A stretch of DNA of 64,000 bases from an uncultured Acetatifactor sp. (lineage in GTDB: Bacteria; Bacillota; Clostridia; Lachnospirales; Lachnospiraceae): assembly GCA_947625255.1 (NCBI GenBank), contig CANQNT010000004.1:86631-150630 (forward strand), written 5' to 3'. This document shows, piece by piece, positions 18,501 through 27,293 of the stretch. The translations under genes and the position numbers were made by a program. Under the pieces are notes generated by a model that worked only from the letters and a program-made list of their open reading frames with translations, made no database searches and was not told the DNA's origin. Each line of letters begins with the position of its first letter. The stretch's first letter is position 1.

Positions 18501-18990
18501 CCAGGGGCGCCGTCTGCCTGGATACTTGACGATCCAATAACTGCTTCATGTCAGGATTGGTCTTCCTGATAATCTTATTCTTCATCCTAACCGGATTCCG
18601 CAAAGCCGACTGATTCCCAGCGGAGACATAGTCTGACAAGGTCCTCTGCTGCCCCCGACTTTCGCTCCAGCCCTTTTGATCCGCATACTTCAGCATCACG
18701 GCAACCATATGTTTACAAATTCCGTCATAACTGTAGTAAGCAGGGCAATTACAATCCCCGCTGATCATTTCATCCCGCACGGTATCATAGTCAAAACGAA
18801 CCCGATAAATCTTCGTTCCGCTGCCGTCCACTCTGGCTTCCACGGAATCCACAAAAGATTCTTCCTTTACTTCTATCTTTCGAACCTTGCCGGATTGGTA
18901 CAAATCCAGACCTCTCGCGTAAAATGTAGCATGGGTCAGACTTCTGATCTTCATTTTTGTCAACATGGTATCTCGTTTCCTCACATTCAT
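15550..18990 (-). CDS. SWIM zinc finger / SNF2-family helicase
   Basis: The protein has about 1146 residues. An N-terminal SWIM finger (CNCPAYYSYDGICKH, near residues 79-93) is followed by a long middle region and a SNF2 ATPase core: LADDMGLGKT (Walker A), IIDEAQF (DEAQ box), LTGTPVENRLSELWSIF, then the helicase C domain with SLKAGGTGLNLTAAD and DRAHRIGQ. Such Swi2/Snf2 proteins remodel protein-DNA or RNA polymerase complexes using ATP. It lies 47 bases downstream of glmM on the same strand and may be co-transcribed. The start is uncertain: ATG 18990 has GAGG close upstream, ATG 18966 has GAGGA farther away. Confidence 0.93.
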   Translation of the reverse strand: MNVRKRDTMLTKMKIRSLTHATFYARGLDLYQSGKVRKIEVKEESFVDSVEARVDGSGTKIYRVRFDYDTVRDEMISGDCNCPAYYSYDGICKHMVAVMLKYADQKGWSESRGQQRTLSDYVSAGNQSALRNPVRMKNKIIRKTNPDMKQLLDRQVSRQTAPLVQNNVFGKVRIEPILTYADREVSVEFRIGAGQLYVLKNVGEFSDRMRESADYEYGKKLRFIHVPEAFEPGSRKLAEFLVKWVVESEAKYQNYVRDLYGYFTGSIRPKMRSLKLSGSDLETLLKALPEPRILVRATGTDGVRGAETRYGFSDYYGQSVPTSWVIEEGSPARTLRIIGQEDGVLLVGKSPFSFQGAHYEISFEDGHIYLEPIEGTEAAREFQLCLRNSKGGELFVQKEDVPAFCRDLLPAVEKCFQCEKENFREQDYNVRTVRFEIYLDAPQPDLVTCRVMAVYGDRKYNVYGEKNDAGQRDLVREIAVGQAVAAYCNAFDQETASMAIATSEDQIYEILTEGIPRMQELGEVFVSDALKRIRVTQSTHVTVGVSLSGELLELSMTAEDMSREELLEILSKYDRRRKYYRLKNGDFVHIKGEGLETLAELKHGLGLTDRQVEQERISLPRYRALYLDQELRGNSSLSARKDKPFRALIRNMRTVEDNDFEVPEKLQNVLRDYQKKGFLWLKTLRHNGFGGILADDMGLGKTLQVLAFLYSEFLEAGEEDNRRCLIVTPASLVYNWYSEVCRFVPWLPATMVVGNAQKRQELIRQSGIRELLITSYDLLKRDIDSYQEKSFFCQIIDEAQFIKNHNTQASKAVKEIQASCKLALTGTPVENRLSELWSIFDYLMPGFLFPYQRFREELEIPIVQQQDSVAMERLQKMIRPFVLRRLKKDVLKDLPDKLEEDVYAVLEGEQQKLYDAHVKRLSLMLDEQTEEEFRTSKIQILSELTKLRQLCCDPSLIYEGFQEESAKRQICLDLVRNAVAGGHKVLLFSQFTSMLDILCRNLDEERITYYTLTGATSKEKRKELVERFQQDDTNVFCISLKAGGTGLNLTAADIVIHYDPWWNLAVQNQATDRAHRIGQRNTVTVYKLVTKGTIEENILKLQERKSALADQVLGGGEVGSGSFTREELLEIIGMKDTKQKAAAGRW

Positions 18991-19037
18991 GCTGCCTCGG
19001 GCACTGCCTGAATTTCTCCCTTAAGTCCGATCAGGAA

Positions 19038-20390
19038 TTACACCGCGTAATTTTTGCCTCGAATCAGGGCAATAATCTGATCCACATACCGATCGCAGGT
19101 CTCCAGGTCTCCGGCTTCCACCATGACACGGATCACCGGCTCCGTCCCACTCTCACGCACAAGTATCCGTCCGTCATCTCCCAGGGCTTTCGCCACTTCG
19201 TCAACGGCCTTTTGAATCTCCTGGTCCGCGCGCACCGTGGCTTTGTCAACAACCCGTACATTCTTCAGGACCTGGGGATATACATGGAAAGGAGCCGCCA
19301 GCTCACTTAACGGCATCTTCTTCTCCAGCATGACCTCCATCATTTTGATGGCCGTCAAGATTCCGTCACCCGTGGTGGCATATTTTCTGAAAATAATATG
19401 GCCGGACTGTTCGCCTCCCAAACGGTAACCATTGTTCACCATGTTCTCATAGACATATTTATCTCCCACGGCGGTTTTCTCATACTCGATTCCCACCTTG
19501 TCAAAAGCTTTATACAAACCAAAATTGGACATAACCGTAGTCACAACCTTATTGCCGAACAGCTCGCCGTTTTCTCTCAGATAACATCCACAGATATAGA
19601 GAATCGCGTCGCCGTCCACAAGTTTTCCCTGCTCATCCACACATAGGCATCTGTCCGCGTCACCATCAAATGCGAAGCCCACGTCCAAACCATTTTCAAC
19701 CACATATTTTTGAAGATTCTCAATATGAGTAGAACCGCAGTTCGTATTGATGTTCAAACCATCCGGACGGTTATTGATTACATACGTCTTCGCGCCCAGG
19801 GCATCAAAAACACTCTTGGCAATCATCCACGCGCTGCCATTGGCACAATCAAGCCCGACCTTCTTAGAACGATAGGAACGGGTGGCCAGAGAGATCAGGT
19901 AACCGATATAGCGGTTCCGTCCCGCGGCATAGTCCACGGTACAGCCGATATCCTCCCCTCTTGCATAAGGAGGTTCCGGCGCCTTACCATCCAGATACTC
20001 TTCTATTTTCAAAATCGTCTCTTCGTCCATCTTCTCCCCATTGGAGTTCAGCAGCTTGATTCCATTGTCGTAATAGGGATTATGGCTGGCGGAAATCATA
20101 ATGCCACAGTCAAAATCCTCGGTGCGCGCCACATAAGAAACGCTGGGAGTGGTGGTCACATGCAAAAGATACACGTCGGCCCCGGATGCCGTCAGGCCCC
20201 CTGCCAGAGCATATTCAAACATATAAGAAGAGCGTCTTGTATCCTTGCCGATCACAACCTTGCAACGCTCTCCCCCGTCTTCATGGCGATAATACCACCC
20301 CAGAAAACGGCCGATTTTGTATGCGTGATCCGCCGTTAAATTCACATTCGCTTCCCCGCGGAAACCATCCGTGCCAAAATATTTTCCCAT
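19038..20390 (-). CDS. glmM: Phosphoglucosamine mutase
   Basis: This 450-residue protein converts glucosamine-6-phosphate to glucosamine-1-phosphate for UDP-GlcNAc and cell-wall synthesis. Motifs in order: KYFGTDGFRGEAN at the N-terminus, MISASHNPYYDNGIK with the phosphoserine at Ser102, FAFDGDADRCLCVD for magnesium binding, GGEQSGH for sugar recognition, and RESGTEPVIRVMVE for phosphate binding. GDADRCLCVD fits GlmM better than phosphoglucomutase or phosphomannomutase. AAAGGA precedes ATG 20390. It could feed UDP-GlcNAc to the dehydratase of the downstream glycan operon, though its main role is essential wall synthesis. Confidence 0.95.
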   Translation of the reverse strand: MGKYFGTDGFRGEANVNLTADHAYKIGRFLGWYYRHEDGGERCKVVIGKDTRRSSYMFEYALAGGLTASGADVYLLHVTTTPSVSYVARTEDFDCGIMISASHNPYYDNGIKLLNSNGEKMDEETILKIEEYLDGKAPEPPYARGEDIGCTVDYAAGRNRYIGYLISLATRSYRSKKVGLDCANGSAWMIAKSVFDALGAKTYVINNRPDGLNINTNCGSTHIENLQKYVVENGLDVGFAFDGDADRCLCVDEQGKLVDGDAILYICGCYLRENGELFGNKVVTTVMSNFGLYKAFDKVGIEYEKTAVGDKYVYENMVNNGYRLGGEQSGHIIFRKYATTGDGILTAIKMMEVMLEKKMPLSELAAPFHVYPQVLKNVRVVDKATVRADQEIQKAVDEVAKALGDDGRILVRESGTEPVIRVMVEAGDLETCDRYVDQIIALIRGKNYAV

Positions 20391-20481
20391 TTATTTCATT
20401 CCTTTCTATACCGGTCCCTTTTATTCTATTCCGACATACGAATAAATTTTACAACAATAAGGATGCAAATGCAAGAAACAA

Positions 20482-21000
20482 TCACTGCCTGCCTTTCTGA
20501 TTCTTCGTTTCCATATAGGCCTCGATTTTCTTTCTGATCCGATACATCCGCACTCTTAAATTGCCTTCCTGAATCCGTTCCAGACTTGCCAGCTCCTTCA
20601 TGGAATATCCCTCAAAGTAAAACATATGAAACAAAAGCTTTTCATGGGCATCCAGAGCCGCATTTAAAATGACGTTCAACTCCACAAGCCCATACTCGTT
20701 TTCCAGATATGCCCATTCTTCCTCCACCGCTTCTGTTTCATGCTTGGAACGGGTTATCATCCGCCGCTTCACTTCGGACATTTTATATCTGGCAGTCTTC
20801 ATCAGCCAACCGCCCGGATTCTCATGTACCAAAAGCTTATCCATATTGCGAACGGCTTCAAAGAAAGTTTCCTGCACAATATCTTCCGTCAAAGGATAGC
20901 ACAGCGGGTCTTTTGATACCATGGACATGAGCTTTTTATAATTTTGCTCATACAAGGCAGTAACGAACTCCCTTGTCCTCTCATTATCCTTGGCATCCAT
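20482..21000 (-). CDS. ECF-like RNA polymerase sigma factor
   Basis: The protein has 172 residues from ATG 21000, which has a GGGAGGGG site upstream; longer starts would run into the transketolase gene. Region 2 is seen in YPLTEDIVQETFFEAVRNM and GWLMKTARYK, and region 4 in HMFYFEGYSMKELASLERIQEGNLRVRMYRIRKK, a helix-turn-helix for the -35 element. The architecture is sigma2-sigma4, as in ECF factors. It is 28 bases after the transketolase gene, so it may be expressed with the pentose genes. No anti-sigma gene is adjacent; the next gene is glmM. Its regulon is unknown. Confidence 0.88.
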   Translation of the reverse strand: MDAKDNERTREFVTALYEQNYKKLMSMVSKDPLCYPLTEDIVQETFFEAVRNMDKLLVHENPGGWLMKTARYKMSEVKRRMITRSKHETEAVEEEWAYLENEYGLVELNVILNAALDAHEKLLFHMFYFEGYSMKELASLERIQEGNLRVRMYRIRKKIEAYMETKNQKGRQ

Positions 21001-21028
21001 TTCAGCCCCTCCCAGACCTTTTCTCAGA

Positions 21029-21964
21029 TTATCCTTCTTTGACAGATCGATACACCCCTTCAGCGTCCAAGCCATACTTGGCGACCAAAGCGGCGGCGGA
21101 ACCAGATTCTCCAAACACATCCTGCATTCCAAGCTTCTTCACCCGGGTGGGAAGCTTGGCGCTCAAGCAATCGCATACCGCGCTGCCCAGACCGCCAATG
21201 ACGGAATGTTCTTCCACCGTCACCACTCTGCCAGTCTTTCTTGCGCTATTGATAATAATTTCCTCATCCAGAGGCTTAATCGTACAAATGTTGATCACCT
21301 CGGCGCTGATGCCATCCGCAGCCAGCTTCTCAGCCGCTCCCAGAGCGGAATCCACGCAGATACCGGTGGCCACAAGGGTCACATCCGTCCCCTCGCGCAT
21401 CAGGCTGCCTTTCCCGATTTCAAAATGATAACCCGGCTTGTCGTTGATCACCGGAACCGGCGCGCGGCCAAACCGAAGGTAGACCGGGCCCTTGTACTCC
21501 AAGGCAGCCCGGACGGCGGCCCTTGCCTCAATATCATCCGAAGGACACATGACCACCATGCCGGGAATGACCCTCATCAGGGCAATATCCTCGTTGCACT
21601 GATGAGAAGCTCCGTCCTCCCCTACGGTGATGCCCGCATGGGTTGCTCCGATTTTCACGTTCAAATGGGGATAGCCTATGGAATTGCGCACCTGCTCAAA
21701 CGCGCGTCCTGCCGCGAACATGGCAAAAGAACTGACAAACGGAATCTTGCCAACAAGAGATAATCCCGCCGCAATCCCCATCATGTTGCACTCCGCGATT
21801 CCACAATCTATATGTCTGTCAGGATACGCCTTCCTGAAAATACTCGTCTTGGTGGCAGCGGCCAAATCCGCGTCCAGTACCACCAGCTGGGGAAATTCTT
21901 CCGCTAACTCTTTCAGAGCGTTGCCATAGCTCTCTCTGGTTGCGATTTTCTTAACGTCCGCCAT
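21029..21964 (-). CDS. Transketolase, C-terminal subunit
   Basis: This 311-residue protein holds the pyrimidine-binding and C-terminal domains of transketolase in split form. It has LDADLAAATKT near the N-terminus, DCGIAECNMMGIAAGL with the catalytic Glu, THAGITVGEDGASHQ, and a C-terminal domain with TVEEHSVIGGLGSAVCD. It pairs with the N-terminal subunit encoded just upstream, whose stop shares one base with this ATG (TAATG), a coupling that favours equal amounts. Together they use thiamine diphosphate to move two-carbon units between pentose-phosphate sugars. The split form is common in clostridia. Confidence 0.95.
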   Translation of the reverse strand: MADVKKIATRESYGNALKELAEEFPQLVVLDADLAAATKTSIFRKAYPDRHIDCGIAECNMMGIAAGLSLVGKIPFVSSFAMFAAGRAFEQVRNSIGYPHLNVKIGATHAGITVGEDGASHQCNEDIALMRVIPGMVVMCPSDDIEARAAVRAALEYKGPVYLRFGRAPVPVINDKPGYHFEIGKGSLMREGTDVTLVATGICVDSALGAAEKLAADGISAEVINICTIKPLDEEIIINSARKTGRVVTVEEHSVIGGLGSAVCDCLSAKLPTRVKKLGMQDVFGESGSAAALVAKYGLDAEGVYRSVKEG

Positions 21965-22806
21965 TACGCCTCGCCCTCCTTTTCCAATGCCTCGCTGATT
22001 TTCTCCAGATCAGCCATGGCGATCTCGTACTCCGCGTCATTCGGAGCCTTGCCATGCCAATCTACACTGCCTTCCATGAAAGATACCCCTTTGCCCTTCA
22101 GGCTGTGAAGCAGGATACAAGTCGGCATCCCCTTAAACTCTCTCGCCTCCCTGAAAGCAGCGCGCAAAGCGTCAAAATCATGGGCATCCACATGGATGAC
22201 GTGGAAATTGAACGCCTCAAACTTCTTGTCAATAGGGTAAGGAGAGCAGACCTTGTCAATGGGGCCGTCGATCTGCAATCCATTGTTATCCACAATCACA
22301 CACAAATTGTCCAGCTTACGGTGTCCCGCGAACATGGCGGCCTCCCACACCTGGCCTTCTTCGATTTCGCCGTCTCCGCAAAGCACATAAGTGCGGAATT
22401 CCCTGTGATCCATCTTCGCTCCCAGGGCCATTCCGACTGCCGCGGAAATCCCTTGTCCCAGGGAACCGGAAGCCATATCCACTCCGGGAATATGAAGGTT
22501 GGGATGCCCCTGCAGATAAGACCCCAGCTTGCGGAGCGTTTTCAGATCCTCCACCGGAAAAAAGCCCCGATTAGCCAACGTGGAATACAAACCTGGCGCG
22601 GTATGGCCCTTGGACAAAACAAAACGGTCACGATCCTCCTTGTGGGGATTCGCGGGATCAATATTCATCTCTTCAAAATAAAGGAATGTAAAAACATCCG
22701 CCGCAGAAAGAGATCCGCCGGGATGTCCGGCCTTGGCACTGTGCACCGCCGTCACGATTCCCTTGCGCACCTCATTTGCCGCCTTGCGCAATTCTAAATT
22801 ATTCAT
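21964..22806 (-). CDS. Transketolase, N-terminal subunit
   Basis: The protein has 280 residues from ATG 22806, preceded by GGAGG. It carries the thiamine-diphosphate-binding half: SAKAGHPGGSLSAAD, DRFVLSKGHTAPGLYS, GSLGQGISAAVGMALG and the GDGEIEEGQVWEAAMFAGH...NN metal-diphosphate motif. It forms the enzyme with the downstream subunit. Its place after ribulokinase and 4-epimerase indicates that xylulose-5-phosphate made from pentose sugars is fed straight to the non-oxidative pentose phosphate pathway. Confidence 0.95.
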   Translation of the reverse strand: MNNLELRKAANEVRKGIVTAVHSAKAGHPGGSLSAADVFTFLYFEEMNIDPANPHKEDRDRFVLSKGHTAPGLYSTLANRGFFPVEDLKTLRKLGSYLQGHPNLHIPGVDMASGSLGQGISAAVGMALGAKMDHREFRTYVLCGDGEIEEGQVWEAAMFAGHRKLDNLCVIVDNNGLQIDGPIDKVCSPYPIDKKFEAFNFHVIHVDAHDFDALRAAFREAREFKGMPTCILLHSLKGKGVSFMEGSVDWHGKAPNDAEYEIAMADLEKISEALEKEGEA

Positions 22807-22849
22807 ATTTTCCTCCGTTCTGCCGCAGATACAAATCACAGCAGTTCAA

Positions 22850-23554
22850 TTACTGATTTTCTTTTTGACCGTAATAAGCGTTGGCCCCATGCTTACGATA
22901 ATAATGCTTATCCTGCAGCTCCTGTGGGGCGGGCGCCACATGACTGTTGATCAGTTCCGTCCGATAGGCCATCTTGGCCACTTCCTCCAGGACCACTGCG
23001 TTGTGTACGGCCTCTCTGGCATCCTTGCCCCAGGCAAAGGGTCCATGATTTTTACATAAAACAGCAGGCACTGCCATGGGATCCTTGCCAAGTCTTTTAA
23101 ATTCCTCCACGATCAGGTGTCCCGTGTTCTCCTCATAGGCCTCCGCGATCTCCTCCGCGGTCAGGCAGCGCACACAGGGAACCTCCCCATAAATATAATC
23201 CGCATGCGTGGTTCCATAACAAGGAATATTGCGCCCTGCCTGGGCCCAGCTGGTGGCATAAGAGGAATGGGTATGAACGATGCCGCCAATCTCCGGAAAC
23301 GCCTTGTACAGTTCCAGATGGGTCGGCGTGTCGGAAGAGGGATTGTAACGTCCCTCTACCTTATTGCCGCTCAGATCCATTACCACCATGTCTTCAGGCC
23401 TTAATTTTTGATATTCCACACCGCTGGGCTTGATCACGAAAAGGCCGGTGGTCTGGTCAATGGCACTGACATTGCCCCAGGTAAATGTCACCAGACCATA
23501 CCTGGGCAGATCCATATTGGCTTCATATACCAGTTGCTTTAATTCTTCCAGCAT
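22850..23554 (-). CDS. araD: L-ribulose-5-phosphate 4-epimerase
   Basis: This 234-residue class II aldolase-family epimerase converts L-ribulose-5-phosphate to D-xylulose-5-phosphate. It shows [14 protein letters not shown] with substrate-binding Gly/Asn, [10 protein letters not shown], and the zinc ligands in VHTHSSYAT with a later His in the [10 protein letters not shown] segment. Its length is standard for AraD. The gene is 12 bases downstream of the sugar kinase and 43 bases before transketolase. The related fuculose aldolase and SgaE-type epimerases are less likely given the neighbours. No arabinose isomerase gene is in the window. Confidence 0.92.
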   Translation of the reverse strand: MLEELKQLVYEANMDLPRYGLVTFTWGNVSAIDQTTGLFVIKPSGVEYQKLRPEDMVVMDLSGNKVEGRYNPSSDTPTHLELYKAFPEIGGIVHTHSSYATSWAQAGRNIPCYGTTHADYIYGEVPCVRCLTAEEIAEAYEENTGHLIVEEFKRLGKDPMAVPAVLCKNHGPFAWGKDAREAVHNAVVLEEVAKMAYRTELINSHVAPAPQELQDKHYYRKHGANAYYGQKENQ

Positions 23555-23566
23555 AATGATCTCTCC

Positions 23567-25162
23567 TTATAAATTGTTCACCGCACCGCGTTCACTGGAC
23601 AGACAAGCCTTGTAACGCTGGATAAAGACATCGAAGCCCGCGGCATCCGCCGGGTCCGGAGCAATCGTGCTGCCGGTCTGACCCGCGAAAACATGATTGC
23701 TCAGATAATCGCCCAGACTCTCCCCAGGTTTATGTTCCACCATATAAGCGGCAAGGATGGCCTGCCCCCAGGGACCGCCCTCACTGGCGGTATCCATAAC
23801 GGTGACGGGAGCGTTCATTGCCGCGGCCAGCATGGCCTGACCCACGATGGGAGTCTTGAAAAGACCGCCATGGCCGGTGATGGAGTCCACTTTCACATGC
23901 TCCTGTTTCAACAAAATATCCAGACCGATCTTCAACGTGGCAAGCGCGCTGTAAAGGTGTGTCCTCATGAAATTGGCCAAATGAAACCGGGCATCCGGAG
24001 TCCGCACGAACAAAGGCCTGCCCTCGTCAAAGCCCGTGATCGGCTCCCCAGAGTAATAATTGTAAGCCATCAGACCGCCGCAATCCTTGTCCGCCTCCAA
24101 CGCCTTGCGGTATAGGGTACCGAACAGGTCATTGATGTCGATGGACATTCCAAAGGCAGACGCAAATTCCTTAAACAAATTCACCCAGGCGTTCAAATCG
24201 GAAGTGCAGTTATTACAATGCACCATGGCAACAGGATAACCATCCGGAGTAGTCACCATGTCAATTTCCTCATATACCCTGGAAAGGGCCTCCTCCAATA
24301 CCACCATGGCAAAAATGGAAGTCCCCGCGGACACATTGCCCGTGCGGACAGCCACGCTGTTGGTTGCCACCATGCCCGTTCCCGCATCGCCCTCGGGAGG
24401 ACACATCAGACTGCCCGCCCGCAGCGTTCCGGTAGGATCCAAAAGCCTTGCTCCCTCCTCGGTCAGAACGCCGGCGGAATCTCCCGCTTTCAGAACCTTG
24501 GGCAAAATCTCCTCCAACTTCCAGGGATAGCCCTTATCCGCGATCAACTCGTCAAACTGGCCGATCATGGTCTGATTGAAATCACAAATACCGGAATCAA
24601 TCGGGAACATGCCGGCCGCTTCGCCAACGCCCAACACTTTCTCGCCAGTCAGCTTCCAATGAATATAACCGGCCAACGTGGTGAAATAATCAATCTCCCT
24701 TACATGCTCCTCTCCGTTTAAAATTGCCTGATAAAGATGGGCAATGCTCCATCTCTGTGGAATGTTAAAGTGAAAGACGGGAATCAGCTTTTTACAAGCC
24801 TGCTCCGTAATGGTATTCCTCCAGGTACGGAAGGGCACTAATAGCTCTCCCTCCTTGTTAAAGGGCATATAACCATGCATCATGCCGCTGATACCGATCG
24901 CGCCAATTCTGGTCAGCGCCAGATCGTATTTGGCCTGCACATCCGCGGCCAAAGAGCGATAACAGTTTTGAAAACCATTCCAGATATCCTCAAGACTATA
25001 GGTCCATATACCGTTTTCCAGACGGTTCTCCCAGTCATGGGTTCCCATGGCGATGGGATTGTAGGTCTCGTCAATCAAGACGGCCTTGATCCGGGTGGAG
25101 CCAAATTCTACCCCCAGAATCGTTTTGCCGGCCTGAATGGCTGTTTTGATTGCTTCACTCAT
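23567..25162 (-). CDS. FGGY sugar kinase, probably L-ribulokinase (AraK-type)
   Basis: The protein has 531 residues from ATG 25162, which has AGAGGG upstream. FGGY features: [17 protein letters not shown] for phosphate binding, [12 protein letters not shown], a [16 protein letters not shown] sugar contact region, [15 protein letters not shown] and [12 protein letters not shown] in the second nucleotide-binding lobe. It is closest in character to the clostridial AraK-type ribulokinases rather than classical AraB. Position at the head of a kinase-araD-transketolase operon supports phosphorylation of L-ribulose. Xylulokinase remains an alternative. It has its own strong promoter with an internal palindrome. 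Confidence 0.82.
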   Translation of the reverse strand: MSEAIKTAIQAGKTILGVEFGSTRIKAVLIDETYNPIAMGTHDWENRLENGIWTYSLEDIWNGFQNCYRSLAADVQAKYDLALTRIGAIGISGMMHGYMPFNKEGELLVPFRTWRNTITEQACKKLIPVFHFNIPQRWSIAHLYQAILNGEEHVREIDYFTTLAGYIHWKLTGEKVLGVGEAAGMFPIDSGICDFNQTMIGQFDELIADKGYPWKLEEILPKVLKAGDSAGVLTEEGARLLDPTGTLRAGSLMCPPEGDAGTGMVATNSVAVRTGNVSAGTSIFAMVVLEEALSRVYEEIDMVTTPDGYPVAMVHCNNCTSDLNAWVNLFKEFASAFGMSIDINDLFGTLYRKALEADKDCGGLMAYNYYSGEPITGFDEGRPLFVRTPDARFHLANFMRTHLYSALATLKIGLDILLKQEHVKVDSITGHGGLFKTPIVGQAMLAAAMNAPVTVMDTASEGGPWGQAILAAYMVEHKPGESLGDYLSNHVFAGQTGSTIAPDPADAAGFDVFIQRYKACLSSERGAVNNL

Positions 25163-25208
25163 GATTTTCCCTCTTTCTGCACCCGTGGTGCCCTCCTTAT
25201 CTTCCAAT

Positions 25209-25238
25209 ATTATACTGTCATAACAGTACGTTTGTCAA
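25209..25238 (-). promoter_or_regulatory. Strong sigma-70-type promoter of the pentose operon
   Basis: On the minus strand a consensus TTGACA (25238-25233), an 18-base spacer and a consensus TATAAT (25214-25209) stand about 47 bases before the kinase ATG. It is one of the best promoter matches in the window. Such a strong promoter usually needs a repressor; see the palindrome in the spacer. Confidence 0.8.
25213..25228. promoter_or_regulatory. Palindrome in the promoter spacer, candidate operator
   Basis: TACTGT-CATA-ACAGTA is a perfect inverted repeat with six-base arms, lying between the -35 and -10 boxes and touching the -10. A repressor bound here would block RNA polymerase. AraR-type control of arabinose genes would fit the operon, but no regulator gene is adjacent and the motif is not one I can assign. 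Confidence 0.55.
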
Positions 25239-25367
25239 ATAATAATCTTGGGAGGAGGGGACTTTTCGAGGGGAGTTTTAAAGTTTGCGGGGGTGGCATA
25301 TATTGGTTCTAAGAAAGGGTTTGAAACGGTGCTTTTGGCCGACAGGGAAAGGCATCGCGGGAGTTTT

Positions 25368-27293
25368 ATGCGGACGCGTGCTCGGATTTCATTGCGGCAG
25401 CTGATATTTTGTGTCGGCTGTTTCGCAGGGTTTATGCTTCTTACGGTTTTTTTGTTTACATATCGGCGGGATGAACGGGTTTTTGAGAATGTGGTTACGA
25501 AGCTTTTTCGGGAGGAAATGTCAGCGAACACGTTGAACATGCACTATACGATCGCGTATCCTGATAACTTCGGGATTCATGATTATACGGCGGTGTTGCC
25601 TTGTTACTCCGGAGAAAGGCGGCTGCGCAGTCAGGCGGAAACGGAAAATCTGGCCGCCACCTTGAACGGCTTGGACAAGGAGGAACTTTCAGAGGAGAAT
25701 CAATATACGTTGGAATTGCTTTTAGAAACGTTAAATCTGAGTCTTGAGAAAAGTAAATATGCTTATTTTGAGGAACCCCTTTCCCCGTCCTCGGGGATGC
25801 AGTCTCAGCTGCCGATCCTTTTGGCGGAATATTCGTTTCGCACGAAGCGGGATGTGGAGGATTATCTGAATCTTTTGGACCAGACGGATGAATATTTTCA
25901 GTCTCTGTTGGTTTTCGAACAAGAGAAAGCGGAAGCGGGATTGTTAATGTCGGCCACATCCCTGAAAAAAGTCATTGAACAATGCGATACTATTTTAGAC
26001 AAACAGAGTCTGGAGGACGAAAGTCATTTCCTGCAGAGCACGTTCCGGGAAAGGCTGGCTGCCCTGGTCAATCAAGGACTGCTCACCAAAGACGAGGCAA
26101 TGCGGTATGTATCGCAAAACAATCGACTGCTCAGGACGGTCATGAGACCCGCTTATGAAGCACTCGCGGACGGTCTATGTCTGTTGGAGGATGACTCCAT
26201 TCCACTGGCCGGATTGGCTGGTCACCAAAACGGCGCGGCATATTATAGCCTTTTGTTGGCGTCGGAAACGGGATCTGACCGGCCTGTATCGGAAATCATG
26301 GATCTATTGCTGGAGCAGTTGTCTTCGGAATTCGAACAGATCAAGGAACTCCTGACACAAAATCCGGCTCTTTTGACGCTGGATTATGAAAAGGGAATAG
26401 AACAAGCCTTTCCCTACCGAAGCGCGGTACAGATGCTGGCAGATCTGCAGGAACAAATGCGGGATGATTTTCCTCCTTTCGCGGCATACGCCCAAACAGC
26501 CGCCCAAATCGGCATTCAAGAGATCTCCGGCCAGACGATACCCGATGTGGCAGTCAAATCCGTGTCGGAAAGTCTGCAGGAATATTGCGCCCCCGCTTTT
26601 TTTCTGACACCCCCCATCGACGATACTTCTTCCAACGTGATTTACATTAATGAAAAGAATTCTCCTTCCGGCCTGAATCTCTATACCACCCTGGCTCATG
26701 AGGGCTATCCCGGGCATTTGTATCAATCCGTTTTTTACAATCGGCTCCTGGACAATTCCGCTGCCGCCCAGGCGCGACAGCTTTTATGGTACGGCGGCTA
26801 TCTGGAAGGCTGGGCACTATATGTGGAATTTATTTCTTTTGATTATGCGTCAAATCTCTTCCTGGAACGGGAGGAGCCTCTGCTCGCCGCGGCCGTACAA
26901 TTAGAAAGACATAACCGCAGCCTGCAGTTATGTCTTTACTCACTTCTGGATATTATGATTCACTACGAAAACGCTTCCGTAAAGCAAGTGGCAAAGATAC
27001 TGGATTCCCTTGGCCTGAACGGGGACTCGGCGAATATCATCTTTGAATACATCGCCGAAGAGCCTGCCAATTATCCGAAATACTACCTTGGCTATCTGGA
27101 GATCCTGGAACTGCGGAAGCTGGCGCAGGAACTCTGGCAGGATGATTACAACGATTATGATTTCCACAGCTTCTTCCTGGAATGCGGCCCCTCCGGCTTC
27201 ACTCAGCTGCGAAAGAAATTAATGGAAACGATTTCTCCGGATAATACGACGCTATCCACTAAGATTTCTGATGCGCTCGAAAGAATCCGGTAA
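25368..27293 (+). CDS. DUF885-family membrane-anchored metallopeptidase-like protein
   Basis: The protein has 641 residues starting at ATG 25368 (GGGAG upstream). A signal anchor spans about residues 13-31 and the rest should lie outside. The DUF885 hallmark is seen as LAHEGYPGHLYQS, with His444, Glu445 and His450 as the probable zinc site, followed by GWALYVEFISFDY and a C-terminal helical region. DUF885 proteins resemble M32/M3-like gluzincins but few have known substrates. It is one of only three plus-strand genes. Its 3' end overlaps the convergent MarR gene by 35 bases. Confidence 0.85.
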   Translation: MRTRARISLRQLIFCVGCFAGFMLLTVFLFTYRRDERVFENVVTKLFREEMSANTLNMHYTIAYPDNFGIHDYTAVLPCYSGERRLRSQAETENLAATLNGLDKEELSEENQYTLELLLETLNLSLEKSKYAYFEEPLSPSSGMQSQLPILLAEYSFRTKRDVEDYLNLLDQTDEYFQSLLVFEQEKAEAGLLMSATSLKKVIEQCDTILDKQSLEDESHFLQSTFRERLAALVNQGLLTKDEAMRYVSQNNRLLRTVMRPAYEALADGLCLLEDDSIPLAGLAGHQNGAAYYSLLLASETGSDRPVSEIMDLLLEQLSSEFEQIKELLTQNPALLTLDYEKGIEQAFPYRSAVQMLADLQEQMRDDFPPFAAYAQTAAQIGIQEISGQTIPDVAVKSVSESLQEYCAPAFFLTPPIDDTSSNVIYINEKNSPSGLNLYTTLAHEGYPGHLYQSVFYNRLLDNSAAAQARQLLWYGGYLEGWALYVEFISFDYASNLFLEREEPLLAAAVQLERHNRSLQLCLYSLLDIMIHYENASVKQVAKILDSLGLNGDSANIIFEYIAEEPANYPKYYLGYLEILELRKLAQELWQDDYNDYDFHSFFLECGPSGFTQLRKKLMETISPDNTTLSTKISDALERIR

